A stretch of 64,000 nt of DNA from Desulfurivibrio sp044068515 (lineage in GTDB: Bacteria; Desulfobacterota; Desulfobulbia; Desulfobulbales; Desulfurivibrionaceae). The stretch covers positions 34,816 through 98,815 of the forward strand of contig NZ_JBIPKI010000003.1 of NCBI RefSeq assembly GCF_044068515.1, given 5' to 3'. How positions within the stretch are numbered: the first letter of the stretch is position 1; each line of letters opens with the position of its first letter. Under the pieces are notes generated by a model. That model was not told the DNA's origin, did no database searches, and was given only the letters and a program-made list of their open reading frames with translations. The translations under genes were made by a program, and so were the position numbers. This document shows, in pieces, positions 36,117 through 45,849 of the stretch.

Positions 36117-37340
36117 TTAACTGGCAAGGGGGCGCAGGCGCAGAGCCAGGAGCATGCCCAGGATGGTGCAGAGACCGGCCATCAGGAAGCTGCCGGCAAA
36201 GCTGCCGGAGTTTTCGGCCAGTACACCCGCCATCGCCGGGCCGGCAATCTGGCCGATGGCGAAGATGAAAGTGATCAGGCCGAAGATGCGGGCAGCTTTG
36301 AAGGGTCCGGCGTAGTCTCCCACCATGGCGGCCATGATCGAGGGGATGGCCCAGGCCACCAGGCCGAAGCAGGTGATGGAGAGCAGGAGCAGGGCAGGCG
36401 GAGGGTGGACCGCCACCAGCAGGTAGGCCGTGGTCTGGATGGCAAAAACCAGGGCCAGGGTTTTCCGGCGGCCGATATGGTCGGAAAGGGTCCCGAACAG
36501 GGGGCCGGAAAGCAGGCTCAGCAAGCCCACCACCGCCCAGAAATTACCGGCGCTGGCCGGGGAAAAGCCATGCTCGTTGATCAGGGTGGTGACGATGAAG
36601 GTGGCGTAGATTACGTAAGTGTAGCCAAAGAGGAAATAGATGGCGCCCAGGTGGGCGATGATTTTCGGGCTGATCCGGCTTTCCTCGGGAGCGCCGGCTG
36701 GTTCGCCGGGGCCGGTTTTCTCCCCGTAGGGCCGTAGCCCTTTATCCCGGGGGCTGTTGCGGAGAACGGCCAGGCAGAGCAGGGCGACCAGGAGGATAAT
36801 TCCTCCCAGGACCTGCCAGCTCAGGCGCCAGCCGAACTCTTCCCCCGCCAGATCGTTGAGGAAGGGGATCAGCTTGCCGGAGAGGAGGATGGCAAAACCG
36901 CTGCCGATGACGACAAAGCCGGTGGCCCGGCCCCGCTGGCTGCGGTGGAACCAGTGGGCGATCAGACCCATCATCGGCACGTTGGCGGCCCCGCTGCCCA
37001 TCCCGCAAAGGGCGTAGAGGAGCAGGATCAGGGGCAGGGAACTGCTCTGGCCGATGAGGATCATGGTGCTGCCGATCAACCCCAGGGCCATGGTGATCAG
37101 CAGGCGATAGCCCAGCCGTTCGGCTAAAGCGCCGCAAAAGAGGACGGCGGCCAGGTAGCCCACGAAATTCATGGTCCCGATCAGCCCCATCTGGCTGTAG
37201 GAAAGCTCCAGGCCCCGGCCCATGGCGGGCAGGATCATGCCCAGGGCGAAGCGGCCCAGGCCCAGGCAGGCAAAAACGCAAAAGGTGCCGGCCCAGACGA
37301 TGTGCCAGCCGTAATGGATGGTGCGGTCCGGGGAAGACAA
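36117..37340 (-). CDS. MFS transporter (YbfB/YjiJ-like)
   Basis: 407-residue major-facilitator carrier with 12 predicted helices. The start HYGWHIVWAGTFCVFACLGLGRFALGMILP resembles the YbfB/YjiJ group, GALAERLGYRL is the loop 2-3 motif, and GTLSDHIGRRKT is its repeat in the second half. A TTG start is required: an in-frame stop lies four codons upstream and the next ATG would remove the first helix. Downstream of the aminotransferase gene by 44 bases, so it may export or import a related metabolite. Substrate unknown. Confidence 0.85.
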   Translation of the reverse strand: MSSPDRTIHYGWHIVWAGTFCVFACLGLGRFALGMILPAMGRGLELSYSQMGLIGTMNFVGYLAAVLFCGALAERLGYRLLITMALGLIGSTMILIGQSSSLPLILLLYALCGMGSGAANVPMMGLIAHWFHRSQRGRATGFVVIGSGFAILLSGKLIPFLNDLAGEEFGWRLSWQVLGGIILLVALLCLAVLRNSPRDKGLRPYGEKTGPGEPAGAPEESRISPKIIAHLGAIYFLFGYTYVIYATFIVTTLINEHGFSPASAGNFWAVVGLLSLLSGPLFGTLSDHIGRRKTLALVFAIQTTAYLLVAVHPPPALLLLSITCFGLVAWAIPSIMAAMVGDYAGPFKAARIFGLITFIFAIGQIAGPAMAGVLAENSGSFAGSFLMAGLCTILGMLLALRLRPLAS

Positions 37341-37384
37341 GTTGGTCTCTTAATGGTGGAAGTCGGTGCCGGGGGCGACCGGCC

Positions 37385-38569
37385 TCAGGCCGGGCCCGCC
37401 TGGCGGGCTGCCGCCATTGCCGCCGCGAATCCGGCGGCGGAACGGGCAATGACGTCATCCTCAACGCAGAAGGCGAGCCGGAAATAGCCCGGCAGGCCGA
37501 AACCCCGGCCCGGCACCCCCAGGATCTTCTGCTCGGCCAGCAGACCGACGAAGCGGGTGTCATCGGCCAGCGGTGATTTGGGAAAGAGATAGAAGGCGCC
37601 CTTGGGGGGCACGAATTCGTAACCGGCCTCGCTCAGCACCCGGCAGAACAGCTCCCGGCGGCGGGTGTAGATGGTGGAATCCACCGTGACTCCCTGCAGT
37701 TCGGCTACCACCCTTTGCATCAGGGCCGGGGCGTTGACAAAGCCCAGGATGCGGTTGGCCAGGGTCATGGCGCCGATAAGTTGCTGTTTGGCCTCGATTT
37801 CGGGATGAACCGCGATGTAGCCGATCCGTTCGCCGGGCAGGGAGAGATCCTTGGAGTAAGAGGAAACCACCAGGCTGTGGCGGTAAGCCTTGAAGACGCT
37901 GGGCACCGTGTGCTGGTCGAAGACGATCTTGCGGTAGGGCTCGTCGGCGATCAGGTAGATGGTCTGCTCCGCCTGGTCCAGGACCTCGGCCAGGGCGGCC
38001 AGCTCGGCCGCCGAGTAGATCTGGCCGGTGGGATTGTTGGGGCTGTTGATGATGATGGCCTTGGTCCGGGGGGTCAGGGCGGCGGCGACGGCGGCCGGAT
38101 CCAGGCTGAAATCGGCATTGGTGTTGACGATTCTGGTGGTGCCGCCGTGGTTGTCGACGTAAAAGTTGTACTCGACGAAAAACGGGGCCAGGATGATCAC
38201 TTCATCCCCCGGATCGAGCAGGGCCTTGAGGACCACGTTGAGTCCGCCGGCCGCGCCCACCGTCATCAGCAGCTCTTCCTGGCCCACGGTAATTTCCTGT
38301 TCCCGGGAGATCTGCTCGGCCACCGCCGCCCGGACGAAGGGATAGCCGCCGTTGGGCATATAGCTGTGGGCCCCCGGGCCTTCAGCGCCGGCCACCTTTT
38401 TGAGCACCTCGGCAAAACGGGGCGGGGGAGGCAGGTCGGGGTTGCCGAGGCTGAAGTCAAAAACGTTCTCCGCCCCGTGGCGGGCTTTCAGTTTGGCCCC
38501 TTCCTCAAACATCTTGCGGATCCAGGAAGAGCGTTCGGCAAAGGTGATCATTTTCTGGGAAATAGCCAT
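37385..38569 (-). CDS. PLP-dependent class I/II aminotransferase
   Basis: 394-residue aminotransferase. N179 in INSPNNPTG, D209 in IADEPYR and the Schiff-base K240 in SSYSKDLSLPGERIGY are in place, and the FDFSLGNPDLPPPP start fits the AspC/AlaT-like class. Ribosome site GAGGG. It sits in the same-strand locus with Liv transport genes, two paaK genes and iorAB, so an aromatic or branched-chain amino acid is the likely donor (inference); its keto product would feed IorAB. Confidence 0.9.
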   Translation of the reverse strand: MAISQKMITFAERSSWIRKMFEEGAKLKARHGAENVFDFSLGNPDLPPPPRFAEVLKKVAGAEGPGAHSYMPNGGYPFVRAAVAEQISREQEITVGQEELLMTVGAAGGLNVVLKALLDPGDEVIILAPFFVEYNFYVDNHGGTTRIVNTNADFSLDPAAVAAALTPRTKAIIINSPNNPTGQIYSAAELAALAEVLDQAEQTIYLIADEPYRKIVFDQHTVPSVFKAYRHSLVVSSYSKDLSLPGERIGYIAVHPEIEAKQQLIGAMTLANRILGFVNAPALMQRVVAELQGVTVDSTIYTRRRELFCRVLSEAGYEFVPPKGAFYLFPKSPLADDTRFVGLLAEQKILGVPGRGFGLPGYFRLAFCVEDDVIARSAAGFAAAMAAARQAGPA

Positions 38570-38694
38570 GGGTACAGCCCTCTTTTTGCTGGGTATCTTG
38601 ACCGGGGAGCGGGACGGCCAGGTTTGCGCCGCGACCCGCTGGTCATCCGCCGCGGCGCTTGCGGCAACCGCCGGCGGGGTTCCGGGTTTTGCTG

Positions 38695-39993
38695 CTACAG
38701 TTTTCTTTTGTCGACAATCCGTTTAGCCTTGCCTTCCGAGCGCTCCAGGCTCTTTTCCTCCACCAGGCGCACTTCCACCCCGATGCCGAGCTCCGAGGCC
38801 AGTTTGTGCTTGATGTTGTTGATGATCTCTCCCTGCTTGCGCATTTCGTCAAAGAAGATGGACTCCATTACCTCCACCAGAACGGTAATCTTGTCGAGGC
38901 GGCCTTCCCGTTCCACCACGATCTGGTAGTGGGGTTTGGTGCCTTCGATGTCGAAAAGGATGTTTTCGATCTGGGAGGGATAGACATTGACCCCTTTGAC
39001 GATCAGCATATCGTCGGTGCGGCCGGTGATTCGTTCCATCCGCCGCAGGGTGCGCCCGCAGGGGCAGGGCTCCTCGATGAGGCGGGTCAGATCGCGGGTC
39101 CGGTAACGGATGATCGGGAAGGCCTCCTTGGTAAGGGTGGTCAGCACCAGCTCGCCCAGTTCCCCCGGGGCCACCGGCTCCAGGGTTTCGGGATCGATGA
39201 TCTCCACCAGAAAATGGTCTTCATTGATGTGCAGCCCATTGCGCTGCTGGCATTCCCCGGCGACCCCGGGTCCCATGATTTCGGAAAGGCCGTAGTTGTC
39301 GGTGGCGATGATATTAAGCTTTTTCTGGATCTCCTGGCGCATCCCTTCGGACCAGGGTTCGGCGCCAAAAAGGCCGTACTTCAAAGAGAAGGAGTTGAGC
39401 GGAATTCCTGCTTCCTCGATGCTGTCGGCCAGCAGCAGGGCGTAGCTGGGGGTGCAGATCAGGGCGGTGGTACGGAAATCCTGCATGATCTGGATCTGGC
39501 GCCGGGTGTTGCCGCTGGAAATGGGAATAACCGAGGCCCCCACCAGTTCGGCCCCGTAATGGAGACCGAAACCGCCGGTGAACAGCCCGTAGCCGAAGGC
39601 GATCTGGACCACGTCGTCGTTGGTGACCCCGGCGGCGGTGAGGACCCGGGCAGTCAGGTTGGCCCAGGTCTTGATATCGTTGCGGGTGTAGCCGACCACG
39701 GTGGCCTGGCCGGTGGTGCCGGAGGAGGCATGGACCCGGACCACGTCCCGCAGGGGCACGGCGAAAAGGCCGTAGGGGTAGTTGTCGCGCAGATCCTGCT
39801 TGGTGGTAAAGGGCAGGGAGCGCAACTCGTCCAGCGAGCGAAAACCGTCCGGGTCCACCCCCAGTTCCTTAAACTTGTGCCGGTAAAACGGGACATTGGT
39901 CGCCACCCGAAAAATGGTGGCCTGCAGCCGCTCCAACTGCAGCTGCTTGAGATCCTCCCGATTCATGCACTCTTTGGCTTGATTCCAGTACAT
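38695..39993 (-). CDS. paaK: Phenylacetate-CoA ligase (copy 1)
   Basis: 432-residue AMP-forming aryl-CoA ligase. Phosphate loop HASSGTTGQATVVGYT, adenine-side YGLSEIMGPGV, hinge GRTDDMLIVKGVNVYPSQIE, and C-terminal lysine in RSEGKAKRIVDKRKL. Makes phenylacetyl-CoA, or runs with arylacetates in amino-acid fermenters. In this locus it lies downstream of livF, on the far side of a long palindrome. A second paralogue is at 45850-47151. Confidence 0.93.
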   Translation of the reverse strand: MYWNQAKECMNREDLKQLQLERLQATIFRVATNVPFYRHKFKELGVDPDGFRSLDELRSLPFTTKQDLRDNYPYGLFAVPLRDVVRVHASSGTTGQATVVGYTRNDIKTWANLTARVLTAAGVTNDDVVQIAFGYGLFTGGFGLHYGAELVGASVIPISSGNTRRQIQIMQDFRTTALICTPSYALLLADSIEEAGIPLNSFSLKYGLFGAEPWSEGMRQEIQKKLNIIATDNYGLSEIMGPGVAGECQQRNGLHINEDHFLVEIIDPETLEPVAPGELGELVLTTLTKEAFPIIRYRTRDLTRLIEEPCPCGRTLRRMERITGRTDDMLIVKGVNVYPSQIENILFDIEGTKPHYQIVVEREGRLDKITVLVEVMESIFFDEMRKQGEIINNIKHKLASELGIGVEVRLVEEKSLERSEGKAKRIVDKRKL

Positions 39994-40105
39994 GCATTGC
40001 CCTCACAATTAAAATTGCAGCCTTCAACGACCCGCAGAGCTTACAGGCTGATAATTAACCAATTATACCCTTGTCCGTCCAGGGCAGATCTTGCCCTTCC
40101 TCCCC

Positions 40106-40219
40106 GCCCGGCCGTAAAGGTCGCAGCAGTGCCGCAGATTCGGGCAAGCGGCCCCGAAGATTATAGCAGCGCTATATCGCCGGGGCTGATCGCCCGAAGA
40201 TGTGGTGCTGCTGCGACCT

Positions 40220-40231
<12 letters not shown>
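40106..40231. repeat. 126-bp imperfect palindrome between livF and paaK
   Basis: Arms of about 60 bases: GCCCGGCCGTAAAGGTCGCA on the left against GCCCGACCGTAAAGGTCGCA read from the right, continuing inward through TTCGGGC and GCCCCG to TATAGC at the centre near 40168. Several of the substitutions in the arms give G-U pairs on a plus-strand RNA. The right arm covers the last three codons and stop of livF. The gap 39994-40219 holds nothing else. Confidence 0.85.
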
Positions 40232-40945
<714 letters not shown>

Positions 40946-41053
40946 CCTCTTCCTCCTCGTAAACGCCGGCCAGCCCCCTGATCCTGCCCGCTCGGGGCCC
41001 GTCCGGGGCTGAGTGTTTACGACCTCAAAAAGATAAACGGACTGGCAGCGTTT

Positions 41054-41818
41054 TTAATCTTCGGCTTCCCCGAGGTAAATCTTGATCACTTCCTGATCCT
41101 GCTGGATGGCCGCCGGGACATCCTCGGCGATCTTGCGGCCGAAGGAGAGGACCACGATTTCGTGGGAAATATCCATGACCAGGGACATGTCGTGTTCCAC
41201 CAGCAGCACCGTAATCCCCTGGCTGTTGATCTTGCTGATCAGGCGGCCTACCTCGGCGGTTTCGTAAATATTGAGGCCTGCCGCCGGTTCGTCCAGCAGC
41301 AGCAGCTGGGGCTCCAGGGCCAAAGCCCGGGCCATTTCCACCGCCCGCTGCTGGCCGAAGGAGAGGCTGGTGGCCTCCACTCCGGCCAAGTGGCCGATCT
41401 CCAGCATCTCCAGCAATTCCTGGCAATAAGCGCGGATTTCCCGTTCTTCCTGCCAGGTCCAGGGCAGATGGAGCATCCCGGCGATAAAGCCGGCCCGGCC
41501 CCGGATATGGCGGCCGATCATCACATTTTCCAGGGCAGTCATTCCGGAGTAGAGCTTGATGTTCTGGTAGGTGCGGCTGATTCCCAGCCGGGCGATCTGA
41601 AAAGGTCGGCGGCCGGAGATTTGCTCCCCCTGGAAATGGATGCTGCCGGAAGTGGGGGGCAGGGAGCCGGCGATCACGTTGAACAGGGTGGTCTTGCCGG
41701 CCCCGTTGGGACCGATCACCGCCTTGATGATGCCCGGCTCCACCGCGAAGTCCACCTCACTGAGGGCCTGCAGGCCCCCGAAGCGACGATTCAGCTCTTT
41801 TATTTCAAGCAATGCCAT
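41054..41818 (-). CDS. livG: Branched-chain amino acid ABC transporter ATPase LivG
   Basis: 254-residue ATPase. Walker A GPNGAGKTT, Q-loop ISRTYQNIKLY, a LivG-specific helical insertion (MIGRHIRGRAGFIAGMLHLP), signature LSFGQQRAVEMARAL, Walker B LLLLDEPAAGLN, H-loop VEHDMSLVM. Start at ATG 41818 by homology; an in-frame start at 41908 would add 30 unrelated residues. Confidence 0.95.
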   Translation of the reverse strand: MALLEIKELNRRFGGLQALSEVDFAVEPGIIKAVIGPNGAGKTTLFNVIAGSLPPTSGSIHFQGEQISGRRPFQIARLGISRTYQNIKLYSGMTALENVMIGRHIRGRAGFIAGMLHLPWTWQEEREIRAYCQELLEMLEIGHLAGVEATSLSFGQQRAVEMARALALEPQLLLLDEPAAGLNIYETAEVGRLISKINSQGITVLLVEHDMSLVMDISHEIVVLSFGRKIAEDVPAAIQQDQEVIKIYLGEAED

Positions 41819-41970
41819 CTTTTTTCTTTGTCGGCTCGGTCCCGGCCAGCGGGTCCGGTCGTCCAGGTTGGTTAACTGATTTTTTCTCGCCACCGCTCTT
41901 CCGGGCACGAAACTAAGGAAGCACGGTTAGCGGTGGGCTGCCAAAAAAATGTTGCGGTCAGCTGGGCGGC

Positions 41971-43053
41971 TCAAGGTTTGCGCTTGGCCGGCACCAGGTT
42001 GCGGATGTTTTGGGCCAGCTTGCCGATTTGGGCCAGCAGGCTGAGCCGCAGCAGGCCCTGGGGGGCGAAAAGCATGATCGTAATCAGGATAATCCCGAAA
42101 ACCGCGTCATCATAGGTGCCGAACATCCCGCGCAGGGACATGAAATTAAGCACCACTCCCATGACCAGGGCGCCCCAGAGGTTGGCCATGCCGCCGACGG
42201 CCACGATGGCGACATAGCGCACCGACTGCATGACCCCGGCCTCGCTGGGACCGATCCCACTGCTGTAATGGGTGAGAAAAACCCCGGCCAGGGCGGCCAG
42301 CACCGCACTGAGAATGAAGGTCCGCAGCTTGTAGCCGGCCGTATCGACCCCCATGGCGTTGGCGGCGTCTGCTGAACCGTGAATGGCCCGCAGGGCCCGG
42401 CCGACCCGGGAATTGATCAGGTTGAGCAGCAGGAACATGACGATAATTACCATGCCCCAGGCGATGTAGTAATTGCTGACCCGGCTGCCGAAGTCGCCGC
42501 TGATGCTGAGTCCGGCCAGCAGGGGGAAGGCCGGGACTTCCGAAATCCCGTCCGCCTCGCCGAAAATGGGGGTGGCCAGCACCACCCGGTAAATGATGAT
42601 CCCGAAGCCCAGGGTCGCCATGGCCAGGTAATGGCCTTTGAGCTTAAGAACCGGCACTCCGATCAAGTAAGCGACGACCACGGCGGCGGCAATGGCGATG
42701 CCGCCGGCGGCCCAGGGATGGAAATGGAGAATCTCGCCGCCGAAGTAATCCTGGCGGCTCATCAGCAGCCCCAGCCGGTCGCTGAAGGCGATCAGGGGAT
42801 GGTCCAGGTAGGGCACGAGGTCGCGGGTAGTGAGCATGGCCGAGAGATAGCCCCCGATGGCGAAGAAACCGGCATGGCCCAGGGAAATCTGGCCGGCGTA
42901 GCCCAGCAGCAGACAGAGCCCGATGATCAGCAGCGAATAATAGCCGGCCATGGTGAGCTGGGTCAGGTAGAACTGGGTGTCGGTCCAGAGGGTCAGCTGC
43001 TGGGCGAGGATGATCCCGGCCAGCAGCAGGGCGATGGGAAAGTAATGCTTCAT
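41971..43053 (-). CDS. livM: Branched-chain amino acid ABC transporter permease LivM
   Basis: 360-residue permease with eight or more membrane helices. Family motif GYAGQISLGHAGFFAIGGYLSAML in the first half, and the EAA-like loop GRALRAIHGSADAANAMGVD before HYSSGIGPSEA. Start four bases after the livH stop with AAGGAG; translationally linked. Confidence 0.94.
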   Translation of the reverse strand: MKHYFPIALLLAGIILAQQLTLWTDTQFYLTQLTMAGYYSLLIIGLCLLLGYAGQISLGHAGFFAIGGYLSAMLTTRDLVPYLDHPLIAFSDRLGLLMSRQDYFGGEILHFHPWAAGGIAIAAAVVVAYLIGVPVLKLKGHYLAMATLGFGIIIYRVVLATPIFGEADGISEVPAFPLLAGLSISGDFGSRVSNYYIAWGMVIIVMFLLLNLINSRVGRALRAIHGSADAANAMGVDTAGYKLRTFILSAVLAALAGVFLTHYSSGIGPSEAGVMQSVRYVAIVAVGGMANLWGALVMGVVLNFMSLRGMFGTYDDAVFGIILITIMLFAPQGLLRLSLLAQIGKLAQNIRNLVPAKRKP

Positions 43054-43057
43054 CGTC

Positions 43058-43948
43058 TTAAAACTCCTTGAGCCCGGCCGCGTCCTTGCGCCCGAACAAG
43101 CCGTGGGGCCGGACGAAAATAATCAGCAGCAGGATGGCGATGGCGATTACATCCTGGTAGGCCAGGGGCACCACGGTGACGCTGAAGGCTTCCAGCAGGC
43201 CCAGCAGCAGGCCGGCGGCCACCGCCGCCATGCTGTTGCCCAGCCCCCCGAGGATGGCCACGGTGAAGCCCTTGATGGCCAGGCCGGTGCCGATGTCGTA
43301 CTCGGTATAGGTGACGGGGCTCATCACGCAGCCCGCCAGGGCGCCGATCCCGGCCGAAAGCATGAAGGAAAAGGTGACCATGTTCTTGGCGCTGATCCCG
43401 CACAGGGTGGCGGCGGTGCGGTTGGCGGCGCAGGCCCGCATCATCTGGCCGTGCATGGTGTAGCGGAAAAAGAGGCTCAGGGCCAGGACGATGACGGTGC
43501 AGACCCCGATGATCCAGAGCACCTGGGGCGAAATCCGGGCGCCGAGAATGGAGACGGTGGTGATTTCGTTGCCCACGAAGTAGGGCAGGGCCCGGACGCC
43601 CTCCCCCCAGATATGGAGGGCCACTTCCCGGATCAGGATCGACACCCCTATGGTGATGATGATCATCCGCAGCACCGAGGGACTTTTCAGCCAGCGGATG
43701 AAGGTGACCTCCACCATGGCCCCCACCGCCATGGTGATCAGCACCGAACCGGCGATGGCCAGGGGCAGGGGGACGATGCCGTTGAGGGTAATGGCGATCA
43801 TCCCGCCCAGCATCACGAATTCGCCCTGGGCGAAGTTGATGATCCCGGTGGTGTTGTAAATGATGTTGAAACCGATGGCCACGATGGCATAGATAATGCC
43901 GTAGGTGACGCCGGCAAACAGGTATTGGACGAAAAGTTCGACGGTCAT
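43058..43948 (-). CDS. livH: Branched-chain amino acid ABC transporter permease LivH
   Basis: 296-residue permease. NTTGIINFAQGEFVMLGGMIA is the LivH counterpart of the LivM motif, and the coupling helix is around QMMRACAANRTAATLCGIS. It begins the livHMGF block, separated from livK by a terminator-like hairpin, so the binding protein can be made in excess. Confidence 0.94.
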   Translation of the reverse strand: MTVELFVQYLFAGVTYGIIYAIVAIGFNIIYNTTGIINFAQGEFVMLGGMIAITLNGIVPLPLAIAGSVLITMAVGAMVEVTFIRWLKSPSVLRMIIITIGVSILIREVALHIWGEGVRALPYFVGNEITTVSILGARISPQVLWIIGVCTVIVLALSLFFRYTMHGQMMRACAANRTAATLCGISAKNMVTFSFMLSAGIGALAGCVMSPVTYTEYDIGTGLAIKGFTVAILGGLGNSMAAVAAGLLLGLLEAFSVTVVPLAYQDVIAIAILLLIIFVRPHGLFGRKDAAGLKEF

Positions 43949-43978
43949 CTTTTACTTTGAGCCTGCGGTGGGGAATTT

Positions 43979-44025
43979 AAAAAAGTCACCCGGCCGGTTC
44001 CTGGTCGCGGCAACCGGCCGGGGTG
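43979..44025 (-). terminator. Terminator/attenuator between livK and livH
   Basis: Minus strand: CACCCCGGCCGGTT pairs with AACCGGCCGGGTG, then GAC and a run of six T. It follows livK by about 155 bases and precedes livH by 30, fitting partial termination that favours livK mRNA. Confidence 0.75.
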
Positions 44026-44181
44026 CAAGAATAAGCCGAACCCGGCGCCCCCGGCCTACCCGGCCAGGGAGAGCATGGCATTCTGCTCCCTGATGCTCCG
44101 GGTACTCCGGGGGACCTGTGCTTTAAAGCTTGCCTGGTCGGTTCCGGCGCCATGTTCAGCCTGAGCCGCCGGGAGCCGGGA

Positions 44182-45327
44182 TCAGGGTTCGTATTTGACG
44201 AACTTGCCGTCCTTGACGGTCAGCATGGCAAAAGCGTCGATATCCAGACCATTGTGGTCGGTGGGGGAGAAGTTGAAGATCCCGCCGGTGCCGACAAAGC
44301 CCTGCATGTTTTCGATGGCGTCGCGGACCTTTTCCCGGTCGGTTCCGGCTTCTTCGATGGCCCGGGCCAGGATCATCAGGGCGTCGTAGGCGTGGCCGCC
44401 GAAGGTGGAGGCGGGTTCGTTGTACCTGGACTCGTAATCGTTCTTGTACTTGAGCAGCACTTCCTTCTGGGGATGTTCATCATCCAGCACCTCGGCGATC
44501 AGCAGCCGGCCGGCGGGGAAGATGATGCCTTCGGCGGCGGCTCCCGCCACCTCGACGTAGCGGATATTGCCGAAGCCGTGGCTCTGGAAGAGGGGCACAT
44601 CCCAGCCGGCCTGGCGCATGTTGCGGGCGACGATGGCCTGGGCGGGGACGATGGACCAGTTGACCACCGCCTCGACTTCCCGGTTGGACATCAGCCGGGT
44701 GACCAGGGCGGAGAGATCGGTGGCCCGGCTGTCATAAACCTCGTTGGCCAGGATCTTGATCCCGAAGTCGGGGGCGATCTGTTCCAGCTGGCCCCGGCCG
44801 GCCTGGCCGAAGCCGTCATTGCCGCTGACCACCGCGATCTTTTCGATTCCCAGCTCGTTCATGGTCATGAAGATCCGGGCGGCGGCGAAGCGGTCGTTCT
44901 GGGGGGTTTTGAAGACGTAGCGGGCCAGGGGGTTGACGATGGCCTCGGCGGCGGCCAGGGAGAGCAGGATGGTTTTGCCCTCTTCGGCGATCTGCTTGAT
45001 CCGCATGGTTTCGCCGCTGGTGGAAGGCCCGATGATGGCAAATACCCGCTGTTCCTCGATGAGCTGGCGGGCAAAGGAAACCGAGCGCTCGGGGCTGCCG
45101 GCGGAATCGCGCAGGATCAGCTCGATTTTCTTGCCGTTGATGCCGCCCTGGGCGTTGATTTCTTCGGTCAGCATTTGCAGGGTCCGGGCCTCGGGGGCGC
45201 CGAGGAACGAAGCTCCGCCGGTAACGGCGAGAATGGCCCCGACTTTGATGGTTTCGGCAATGGCCATAACGGCCGACATGGTCAGGGTGAGCCACAGGGT
45301 GATAATTGTAACGGCTGTCTTTTTCAT
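44182..45327 (-). CDS. livK: Branched-chain amino acid ABC transporter substrate-binding protein
   Basis: 381-residue periplasmic binding protein of the LivJ/LivK type. Signal peptide 1 to about 24 (cleavage after AIA). The mature protein has VGAILAVTGGASFLG, IIGPSTSGETMRI and a two-lobed periplasmic-binding-protein fold ending in FNFSPTDHNGL. There is no lipobox. Strong AAGGAGG site. Ligand may be a branched-chain or aromatic amino acid, judged from its neighbours; not determined by sequence. Confidence 0.92.
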   Translation of the reverse strand: MKKTAVTIITLWLTLTMSAVMAIAETIKVGAILAVTGGASFLGAPEARTLQMLTEEINAQGGINGKKIELILRDSAGSPERSVSFARQLIEEQRVFAIIGPSTSGETMRIKQIAEEGKTILLSLAAAEAIVNPLARYVFKTPQNDRFAAARIFMTMNELGIEKIAVVSGNDGFGQAGRGQLEQIAPDFGIKILANEVYDSRATDLSALVTRLMSNREVEAVVNWSIVPAQAIVARNMRQAGWDVPLFQSHGFGNIRYVEVAGAAAEGIIFPAGRLLIAEVLDDEHPQKEVLLKYKNDYESRYNEPASTFGGHAYDALMILARAIEEAGTDREKVRDAIENMQGFVGTGGIFNFSPTDHNGLDIDAFAMLTVKDGKFVKYEP

Positions 45328-45396
45328 GCAAAGCCCTCCTTGTTGTTCCCTCGTTAAATAATGATGTTGAGCCGGTATCGAGCCAAAAACTCCGGC

Positions 45397-45828
45397 TTAG
45401 AGCCGGTGGACTTCTTCATCGCTGAGCAGCTTGCAGCCCGCCTCCCGGAAGGCCCGCAGGGCCGCCTCGGGGTCGTCGAAGCGAAAGAGCAGCAGGCCGG
45501 TGTCGCCGCTCTGCTGGGTGAAGGCATACATGTATTCCACGTTGAGCTTGGCCTTGTTGACCACCTGGAGAATGGCGTTCAGGCTGCCGGGCTGGTCCGG
45601 CACCTCGACGGCGGTCACTTCGGTGACCCCGACGGTGAAGCCGTCCTCTTTGAGGGCCTTGGCCGCCTTGTCGGTATCGCTGACCACCATCCGCAGAATG
45701 CCGAAATCGGCGGTGTCGGCCAGGGAAAGGGCCCGGATATTGATGTCGTTTCTGGCCAGGGTGTGGGTAATGTCGGCCAACCGGCCGGAGCGGTTTTCCA
45801 GAAAGATGGCGATTTGTCTCACTTGCAT
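45397..45828 (-). CDS. Tandem ACT-domain protein
   Basis: 143 residues, two ACT domains (about 3-65 and 70-140): QIAIFLENRSGRLADITHTLARNDINI and VEVPDQPGSLNAILQVVNKAKLNVEYMYA. ACT domains bind amino acids. This stand-alone protein commonly accompanies paaK/ior genes in anaerobes (as I recall) and may sense aromatic or branched-chain amino acids. Ribosome site GGGAGG. It lies 21 bases after the paaK copy 2 stop. Confidence 0.9.
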   Translation of the reverse strand: MQVRQIAIFLENRSGRLADITHTLARNDINIRALSLADTADFGILRMVVSDTDKAAKALKEDGFTVGVTEVTAVEVPDQPGSLNAILQVVNKAKLNVEYMYAFTQQSGDTGLLLFRFDDPEAALRAFREAGCKLLSDEEVHRL

Positions 45829-45849
45829 GGTCAGCCTCCCGGCATAGAG